Shown: piece after piece, positions 16,721-22,543 of the stretch
Layout: each line of letters begins with the position of its first letter
Position numbering within the stretch: position 1 is the first letter of the stretch
Assembly: GCA_036393295.1 (NCBI GenBank)
Contig: DASWHF010000092.1
Coordinates: 1-22,543 of the forward strand
Length of the DNA stretch: 22,543 bases
Direction: 5' to 3'
From: DASWHF01 sp036393295
GTDB lineage: Bacteria > Pseudomonadota > Gammaproteobacteria > Acidiferrobacterales > UBA6901
Notes under the pieces: generated by a model
Seen by the model: the letters and a program-made list of their open reading frames with translations, nothing else
Database searches by the model: none
Told to the model about the DNA's origin: nothing
Position numbers and translations under genes: made by a program

Positions 16721-18145
16721 ATGCGAACCGACCGCCCGCCACCGCCCCGCCCCCTGCGTCCGATCGCGGCGGTCTACTGCCTGATGGCCTTGACCTCGTG
16801 CTCGCCGTTCGCCGCCGACAAACTCGAAGCCGTCAGGTTCTCCGGCCAACTGGTGGTCCTGACCCGCAACAGCCCGACGACATATTATGAAGGCCCGGAG
16901 GGGTCCACCGGCATCGAATACGAAATGGCCAAGGGTTTCGCCGACCGGCTGGGCGTAAAACTCAAGATGGTGGCGCCCAACCGGTTCGCCGACATCATCC
17001 CGATGGTCGCCCGCGGCCAGGGAGACCTGGCGGCCGCCGGCCTGACTGTCACCGAAACGCGGCGCCAACGCGTGCGCTTCGCGCCCGCGTACCAGGAAAT
17101 CCGCCAGCAGCTCGTCTACCGCCGCGGCACGCCGGCGCCGGCCGGCATCGGCAATCTCGGCGCCGGCCGCCTGGAGGTGGTGGCCGGCAGCAGCTACGTC
17201 GAGCGCCTGAACCAGCTCCGCCTGCTGCACCCGACGCTGAGCTGGACGGTCAACGACGAGGTCGAGACCGAGGAGCTGCTGCTGCGCGTCAACGACGGGC
17301 AGCTCGACTACAGCATCGCCGACTCGAACATCGTCGCGGTCATCCGCCAGTTCTATCCGACGCTCGAGGTGGCCTTCAATGTCAGCCAGCCCGAGCCGCT
17401 CGCCTGGGCGTTTCCCTTGAGCGACGACGACAGCCTCTACCGCGAGGCGGTCGCCTACATGGAAGCGCTGCGCAACTCCGGGGCGCTGGCCTCGCTGATC
17501 GAGAAATACTACGGCGCGGCGTCGCGCTTCAATCCGATCAACATCGCCGCGTTCATCGAACGCGTCGAGCAGGGATTGGGACCCTATGAGGCCTGGTTCC
17601 GCGAAAGCGCCACCGAACACGGGCTGGACTGGCGGCTGCTCGCGGCGCTCGCCTACCAGGAGTCGTACTGGGACCCGCGCTCGGTCTCGCCGACCGGCGT
17701 GCGCGGCATCATGATGCTGACGCGCAACACCGCCGCCTACGTCGGCGTCAAGGACCGCAACGATCCCGAGCAGAGCATCCGCGGCGGCGCACGCTACCTG
17801 CGCTCGCGCATCGACCGGCTGCCGGCGCGCATCCCGGAGCCGGACCGGACCTGGATGGCGCTTGCCGCCTACAACGTCGGCATCAACCATCTCGAGGACG
17901 CGCGCATCATCACGCAGACGCGCGGCGGCGATCCCGACAAATGGGCCGACGTGCGCGCGAACCTGCCGCTGCTGGCGCAGCACGCCTGGTACAGCAGGAC
18001 GCGCTACGGCTACGCGCGCGGCTACGAGCCGGTGCATTACGTCGATCGGATTCGTACTTATTATGAAGTGTTCAAAAAGCTCGATGACGAGCGCGAGGCC
18101 TTGCGCGACCGCGAGGCGCTCAAGCTCCTGGTGCCGGCGCTATGA
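16721..18145 (+). CDS. mltF: Membrane-bound lytic murein transglycosylase F
   Basis: A 474-residue lipoprotein enzyme that cleaves peptidoglycan glycan strands, forming 1,6-anhydromuramyl ends. The N-terminus has a short hydrophobic stretch ending in the lipobox LTSC (C27), so it should be anchored in the outer membrane. Residues ~40-270 form a solute-binding-protein-like (SBP_bac_3) regulatory domain (VLTRNSPTTYYEGPEGSTGIEYEMAKGF in parts). Residues ~290-460 form the SLT domain with catalytic E314 in AYQESYWDP, followed by SPTGVRGIMMLT. No Shine-Dalgarno is seen before the ATG. Its last 6 bases overlap the end of convergent tadA; mltF and tadA are also neighbours in E. coli. Confidence 0.96.
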   Translation: MRTDRPPPPRPLRPIAAVYCLMALTSCSPFAADKLEAVRFSGQLVVLTRNSPTTYYEGPEGSTGIEYEMAKGFADRLGVKLKMVAPNRFADIIPMVARGQGDLAAAGLTVTETRRQRVRFAPAYQEIRQQLVYRRGTPAPAGIGNLGAGRLEVVAGSSYVERLNQLRLLHPTLSWTVNDEVETEELLLRVNDGQLDYSIADSNIVAVIRQFYPTLEVAFNVSQPEPLAWAFPLSDDDSLYREAVAYMEALRNSGALASLIEKYYGAASRFNPINIAAFIERVEQGLGPYEAWFRESATEHGLDWRLLAALAYQESYWDPRSVSPTGVRGIMMLTRNTAAYVGVKDRNDPEQSIRGGARYLRSRIDRLPARIPEPDRTWMALAAYNVGINHLEDARIITQTRGGDPDKWADVRANLPLLAQHAWYSRTRYGYARGYEPVHYVDRIRTYYEVFKKLDDEREALRDREALKLLVPAL

Positions 18146-18601
18146 GCGGCGCAGCCTGAAAAAATCCTTGAGCAGCGCCGCGCACTGCTCGGCGAGCACC
18201 CCGCCCACCACCTCGGGTCGATGGTTGAGGCTCGGCGCCCCCAGAATATCGAATACCGAACCGGCCGCCCCCGCCAGCGGGTCCCGGGCGCCGTACACCA
18301 CCCGCGCCACCCGGCCGTGTATCATCGCCCCGGCGCACATCGGACAGGGTTCGAGGGTGACGTACAACGTGGTCCCGGTGAGCCGGTAATTTGCCAGCCG
18401 CTGCCCGGCGGCGCGCATCGCCAGGATCTCCGCGTGCGCCGTGGGATCGTGGCCGGCGATCGGGCGGTTCCAGCCCTCGCCCAGCGGCGTGTCGCCACGC
18501 ACCACCAGCGCGCCGACCGGCACCTCGCCGGCCTCCTCGGCACGGCGCGCCAGCGCCAGCGCCTGGCGCATCCACTGCTCATCGATCTCGGTTTGACTCA
18601 T
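18140..18601 (-). CDS. tadA: tRNA-specific adenosine deaminase
   Basis: A 153-residue zinc enzyme that converts adenosine 34 to inosine in tRNA-Arg(ACG). The cytidine-deaminase-fold motifs are complete: HAE (H56, E58) and PCPMC (C86, C89), with the family stretch GSVFDIL. The frame extends to 18664, but the start at 18601 (MSQTEIDEQWMRQALALA) matches the family length. It converges on mltF and shares 6 bases with it. The 239 bases between tadA and the lipoprotein gene hold no convincing gene. Confidence 0.96.
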   Translation of the reverse strand: MSQTEIDEQWMRQALALARRAEEAGEVPVGALVVRGDTPLGEGWNRPIAGHDPTAHAEILAMRAAGQRLANYRLTGTTLYVTLEPCPMCAGAMIHGRVARVVYGARDPLAGAAGSVFDILGAPSLNHRPEVVGGVLAEQCAALLKDFFRLRRS

Positions 18602-18840
18602 TCTCGGCCGCCGGTGCTCCAAATCCGGGACACCCGGCAGGTGTCGGAAAATCTGACAATCCACGCTTGTCGGCCGGGGTATGTACTTCCACGTTCGACC
18701 GAGTGTATCCTATTTCCCGGGTGCGCAACGCCGCCGACGGGAGCCGCAGGCGGCAATACAAACGACGCGGAACGCCTCGCAACAATGGCGATTCCGACAA
18801 AAATACTAAAATATCTTTAAGGGGTCGTTCGGGGGAGATC

Positions 18841-20313
18841 ATGGTGACGTCATTCCATTTCGCGAACGCTACGCGCGGCGTCGCCGTCGCCGCGATGATC
18901 ACTGTCCTCGCCGGCTGCGGTTCCTCCAGCCGACCCAGCACGACGGACTCGCCCCCTGACGTCTCGGGCTGGACCATCCCGGCACTGCTCACCAACGGTC
19001 TGGGCGATGCCTCCGCCGTGCAGGTCGCCGCCAACGCCACCGGCGTCGCAGTCGCCGTGTGGCAGCAATCCGACGGCGGGCGAATCGACGTCTACGCGAG
19101 CCGTTATGCACCCGGCAGCGGATGGCAGCCGGCGGAACTGCTCGAAACCGACGACAGCGGCGATGCGACCCGTCCGCGGGTCGCCATCAATGGGAGCGGC
19201 GTGATTTTCGCGGTATGGCAGCAATCGGACGGCGCGCGCACCAGCATCTATTCCAATCGTTATAGCGCCGCCGGCGGACAGTGGGGCGGCATGGCGCAGA
19301 TGGAGACTGACAAAGCAGCCACCCTCGACGACCCGGACTCGCTGGACATCGACTTGGACGGCGACGCCGGGCTGCCGGACATTGCAATCAATGACGACGG
19401 TAATGCCTTCGCCGTCTGGCAACACTTCGATGGCAACCGCGTCAGGATCATTGCGCGCCAATACATCGACGGGTTGGATTGGCAGCTTCCCCTGTTGCTC
19501 GACGCCCATGACAGCGGCGACGCCACCCGGCCCCGCGTCGCCATGAACGACTCCGGAACCGCGTTTGCCGTCTGGCAGCACTTCGATGGTTCACGAATCA
19601 GCATCCATGCGAGCCGCTACAGCAACCATCCGTCGGCAAGAAAGTGGGGCGGCGCTGCGCTCATTGAAACCGATACGGCGGCGACGCCCGCGCAGCCGGA
19701 AATACCGTCCATAGCCCTGAACGGTGACGCCGAAAACCCCGTCGTCACGGTCGACGACGCCGGAAACGCATTTGCCGTATGGCAGCACCACGACGGTGGT
19801 CGATTCAATATCGTCGCCAATCGCTATATCGAAGGCTTGGACTGGAGCGCCCCCGTGCTGCTCGAAACCGACGACCTCGGGGACGCCACCCTTCCGCGGA
19901 TCGCCATGAACGCCTCCGGCACCGCATTTGCCGTATGGCAGCAGTCAGACGCCACGCGAACCAACATCCTCGCTTGCCGCTTCGACCCCGCGCCGGGTGC
20001 TCGGCACTGGGAAACCGCGACGCTGATCGAGACTGACGATCGGGGCGATGCCGTGCGCCCGGAAATCGCCGTCGATCCCGCCGGCAACGCCTACGCGGCA
20101 TGGCAACAATCGGATGGCCTGCGCCGCAACGTGCTCGCGGCCCGCTTCGCCAGCGGAACGTCCTGGACTGCGCCGGAATTCGTCGACACCGAAGACAGCC
20201 ATGATGCCGGCCTGCCGAGCGTTGCTGTCGATGGTCACGGAACGGCCGTCGTCGCCTGGCCGCAATCGGATGGCACGCGCATGCAGGTCCACGCGGCGCG
20301 GTACACCCCGTAA
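18841..20313 (+). CDS. Lipoprotein with eight 'GNAFAVWQ' repeats (propeller-like)
   Basis: A 490-residue protein with a lipoprotein signal ending LAGC (C26), then a Ser/Pro-rich linker. The remainder is eight repeats of ~50-70 residues, each built on a strand like 'PRVAMNDSGTAFAVWQHFDG' followed by 'R..I.A.RY..G..W..A.L.ETDD.GDAT'. Pairs of repeats alternate, and two of them carry an extra TD.AAT insert, which suggests duplication of two-repeat blocks. Eight such repeats suggest a beta-propeller on the cell envelope; the ligand is unknown. The frame is open back to 18391, but the signal sequence and GGGGGAG 3 bases upstream support 18841. An AT-rich stretch at 18798-18822 with TAAAAT may be the promoter. 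The same repeat occurs in the giant protein at 1-3844. Confidence 0.88.
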   Translation: MVTSFHFANATRGVAVAAMITVLAGCGSSSRPSTTDSPPDVSGWTIPALLTNGLGDASAVQVAANATGVAVAVWQQSDGGRIDVYASRYAPGSGWQPAELLETDDSGDATRPRVAINGSGVIFAVWQQSDGARTSIYSNRYSAAGGQWGGMAQMETDKAATLDDPDSLDIDLDGDAGLPDIAINDDGNAFAVWQHFDGNRVRIIARQYIDGLDWQLPLLLDAHDSGDATRPRVAMNDSGTAFAVWQHFDGSRISIHASRYSNHPSARKWGGAALIETDTAATPAQPEIPSIALNGDAENPVVTVDDAGNAFAVWQHHDGGRFNIVANRYIEGLDWSAPVLLETDDLGDATLPRIAMNASGTAFAVWQQSDATRTNILACRFDPAPGARHWETATLIETDDRGDAVRPEIAVDPAGNAYAAWQQSDGLRRNVLAARFASGTSWTAPEFVDTEDSHDAGLPSVAVDGHGTAVVAWPQSDGTRMQVHAARYTP

Positions 20314-20314
20314 A

Positions 20315-20407
20315 ATGCACCAGCCAATATTTCGCGAAGGAAATGAAGTGAAGTACGGTTTCATCCGGAACCATGCTGACGATTACCTGGCACACAGGAC
20401 GCCTTAG
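20315..20407 (+). CDS. Possible 30-codon ORF, perhaps an IS3-type transposase remnant
   Basis: A short frame starting 1 base after the lipoprotein stop and ending inside the last codon region of the glucan synthase gene. The peptide MHQPIFREGNEVKYGFIRNH loosely recalls the 'KYAFI..H' start of IS3-family OrfB transposases, after which the match is lost. It may equally be non-coding. Confidence 0.2.
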   Translation: MHQPIFREGNEVKYGFIRNHADDYLAHRTP

Positions 20408-22543
20408 CCCAGGTCCACCTCGACGAAGCGCTCTCGGCGGTCGTCGACGAGCGGAATGCGTGTGTCGGGACGTTCGGCGCCGTCCACCCTCACGCGGGTG
20501 ATCTGCCCCGATGGCTCGCCGATGCGCTTGACGGTGATGTGGTAGACGGTGTCGCGATAGCGGTAGTGGATTTTGTAGGAATCCCAATCTGCAGGGACAC
20601 ACGGCGCAATGCGCAGATGGTCCACTTCCCGTTGCAGGCCCAGCAGGGTTTCCACGGTCAGCCGGTACATCCAGCCCGCCGCCCCGGTGTACCAGGTCCA
20701 GCCACCCCGGCCTGTGTGTGGCGGCGCAGCATAAATATCCGCACACATGACGTACGGCTCGACCTTGTAGCGCGCGATCGCCTCGGGCGTGCTGCCGTGA
20801 TTGACCGGATTGAGCATGGCGAACAGTTCCCACGCCCGGTCCCTCTCGCCCAGCATGGCGAACGCCATCGTGGTCCAGATCGCGGCATGGGTATATTGGC
20901 CGCCGTTCTCGCGCACGCCGGGTATGTAGCCCTTGATGTAGCCGGGCTCCAGGTCTGATTTGTCGAAGGGCGGGTCGAGCAGCTGGATTAACTGCGCATT
21001 GCGCCGCACCAGGCGTTGGTCCACCGCAGCCATCGCCTGGCGGGCTCGCGCAGGATCGCCGCCACCCGAAATGACCGCCCAGCTCTGGCTGATCGAATCG
21101 ATCTGGCACTCTTCGTTGTCCGACGAGCCCAGCGGTGTGCCATCATCGAACCAGGCCCGCTTATACCAGCCGCCGTCCCAGGCATTGGCCTCGAGGCTGT
21201 TGCGCAGCAACGCGGCCTGTCCGCTGCAGAGGTCGGCAAATGTCGCGTCGTCCCGGTCACGCGCCAGGCCGGCAAACAACTCAAGGTTCTCGACCAGAAA
21301 CCACGCCAGCCAAACGCTTTCGCCCCTGCCCTCGCGACCGACCAGATTCATGCCGTCGTTCCAGTCGCCGCAGCCCATCAGCGGCAATTGATGTGCGCCA
21401 AAACGCAAGCCGTGCTTGATGGCGCGCACGCAGTGTTCATAGAGGCTCGCCGCTTCAGTCGAACGTTGCGGCTGGTCGTAGTAGGCCTCCTCTTCCGGAT
21501 ACAACTCGCGGCCCTCCAGGAAATGGACTGGCTCGTCGAGCACTCCGGTATCCCCGGTCGCCAGCACATAACGACAGGTGGCATACGGCAGCCACAGATA
21601 GTCATCGGAGAAATGGGTGCGCACGCCTTGCCCGTTGGGCGGATGCCACCAGTGCTGCACGTCACCCTGCAGGAACTGGCGCCCGGCGCAACGCATCAAC
21701 TGTTCGCGGGCGAGCCAGGGTGTCGCATGGATCAGCGCCATGGTGTCCTGCAACTGATCGCGGAACCCGTAGGCACCGCCGGACTGGTAATAGCCACTGC
21801 GGCCCCACAGTCTGCACGACAGTGCCTGGTACACCAGCCAGCCGTTGGCCAACACGTCCAGCGCCGCATCCGGCGTCTCCACCTGCACCGCGCCCAGGGT
21901 GCGATTCCAGTGTTCCCACACCGCTTCCAGCGCCTGCCGCGCGTGCGCCGGTCCGCTGAATCGCTGGATGAAATGCTGCGCTTCGTCGGTGTCGCGGGCC
22001 GCGCCGAACACGAACACGATCTCGCGCTCCTGCCCATCGGCCAGTTCGATCCGGGTCTGCATCGCCGCGCACGGATCCAGGCCCGCGCCCGTCTTGCCCG
22101 ATAAACCGCCGCGGCGCATGGCCGCCGGGCTGGCCAGCGAACCATTGCGGCCGATGAACTCTTTGCGGTTTCCGGTCAACGTGCGCTCCGGCTCGCTGAC
22201 CTGCAAAAAGACGACCCGATTGGCGCATTCGCGGCCGTAGGCATTGCGGGCGAACAGCGCACCGCTGTGCGGATCTGTCTCGGTAACGATGTGCATCAGA
22301 TTCGCGTGTCGCCACTCACCGAGCACCAGTTCCCAGTACCCGGTCAGCGACAAGCGGCGCGGGCGCCGCGAATGGTTGTGCAGCTTAACCACCACGAACT
22401 TCACCGGTGCATCCATGGCGACGTAGGTGAACAGTTCCGAGGAGATACCGGCTCCGTAATGCTCGAACACGCTGTAGCCGAACCCGTGCCGGCACACATA
22501 CCCGGAATGACCACGGGCGGGCAACGGCGTCGGCGACCAGAAC
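20404..22543 (-). CDS. ndvB: Cyclic beta-1,2-glucan synthase, C-terminal part (GH94 domain), partial
   Basis: The frame is open to the right edge; the visible ~712 residues begin FWSPTPLPARG and include CRHGFGYSVFEH, both typical of the C-terminal half of NdvB/Cgs proteins. The GH94 phosphorylase-like domain shows WGRSGYYQSGGAYGFRDQLQD, the catalytic-acid motif GCGDWNDGMNLVG (near 21352-21380), and VRENGGQYTHAAIW. In full-length NdvB this domain trims the growing glucan and sets ring size, while N-terminal membrane and GT84 domains make it. The full protein is usually ~2,800 residues, so most lies outside the window; a stand-alone GH94 enzyme cannot be excluded. Cyclic glucans act in osmoadaptation and host interaction. 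Confidence 0.88.
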   Translation of the reverse strand, partial: FWSPTPLPARGHSGYVCRHGFGYSVFEHYGAGISSELFTYVAMDAPVKFVVVKLHNHSRRPRRLSLTGYWELVLGEWRHANLMHIVTETDPHSGALFARNAYGRECANRVVFLQVSEPERTLTGNRKEFIGRNGSLASPAAMRRGGLSGKTGAGLDPCAAMQTRIELADGQEREIVFVFGAARDTDEAQHFIQRFSGPAHARQALEAVWEHWNRTLGAVQVETPDAALDVLANGWLVYQALSCRLWGRSGYYQSGGAYGFRDQLQDTMALIHATPWLAREQLMRCAGRQFLQGDVQHWWHPPNGQGVRTHFSDDYLWLPYATCRYVLATGDTGVLDEPVHFLEGRELYPEEEAYYDQPQRSTEAASLYEHCVRAIKHGLRFGAHQLPLMGCGDWNDGMNLVGREGRGESVWLAWFLVENLELFAGLARDRDDATFADLCSGQAALLRNSLEANAWDGGWYKRAWFDDGTPLGSSDNEECQIDSISQSWAVISGGGDPARARQAMAAVDQRLVRRNAQLIQLLDPPFDKSDLEPGYIKGYIPGVRENGGQYTHAAIWTTMAFAMLGERDRAWELFAMLNPVNHGSTPEAIARYKVEPYVMCADIYAAPPHTGRGGWTWYTGAAGWMYRLTVETLLGLQREVDHLRIAPCVPADWDSYKIHYRYRDTVYHITVKRIGEPSGQITRVRVDGAERPDTRIPLVDDRRERFVEVDLG

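Overview
The window reads as part of a GC-rich gammaproteobacterial chromosome. The dnaX-ybaB-recR cluster with 4.5S RNA (ffs) just upstream, the mltF-tadA neighbourhood, orn and an amt gene all fit that class. I cannot name a genus. The first ~4.1 kb and the last ~2.1 kb look more accessory than the core in between, and the first part is visibly less GC-rich.

Layout. (1) 1-3844, minus: one continuous frame, cut by the left edge, encoding a very large secreted repeat protein with two propeller-like repeat blocks plus Ig-like and HYR-like modules. (2) 4196-7335: a zinc-ribbon protein and orn on minus, then divergently a CAAX-type M48 protease, a small cytochrome c and phhB on plus. (3) 7534-14604, minus: an MsbA-like ABC exporter, a putative anti-sigma factor and its ECF sigma factor (4-nt overlap), an ammonium transporter, then recR, ybaB and dnaX, preceded by ffs with a recognisable promoter. 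(4) 14800-16720: a repeat-rich section with two tRNA-Ser genes (GGA and CGA anticodons, both minus) flanking an AurF-like diiron oxygenase gene. (5) 16721-18601: mltF and tadA, convergent with a 6-nt overlap. (6) 18841-22543: an eight-repeat lipoprotein, then the C-terminal part of a cyclic beta-1,2-glucan synthase cut by the right edge.

The most unusual material is in section 4. A 52-53 bp unit able to form two hairpins occurs five times. Four copies sit inside tRNA-Ser 3'-end fragments, at exactly the same T-arm position at both loci, once as a single unit and once as a tandem triplet. The fifth, inverted, copy fills the likely 5' leader of the AurF-like gene. Both intact tRNA genes also have an antisense copy of their T-arm just beyond their terminator. 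A 91-bp segment (T-arm copy, terminator, tRNA 3' end) is duplicated with a compensatory change in the terminator stem. A second notable point is that the giant secreted protein and the lipoprotein, 15 kb apart, share the same 'GNAxAVWxQ...RY.PG.GW' repeat, eight copies each. Two further dispersed repeat families (GCCACGGGG-type and TTGTAGGCGGGGC-type) sit between genes.

All calls rest on reading and translating the sequence by eye; no database search or folding program was run.
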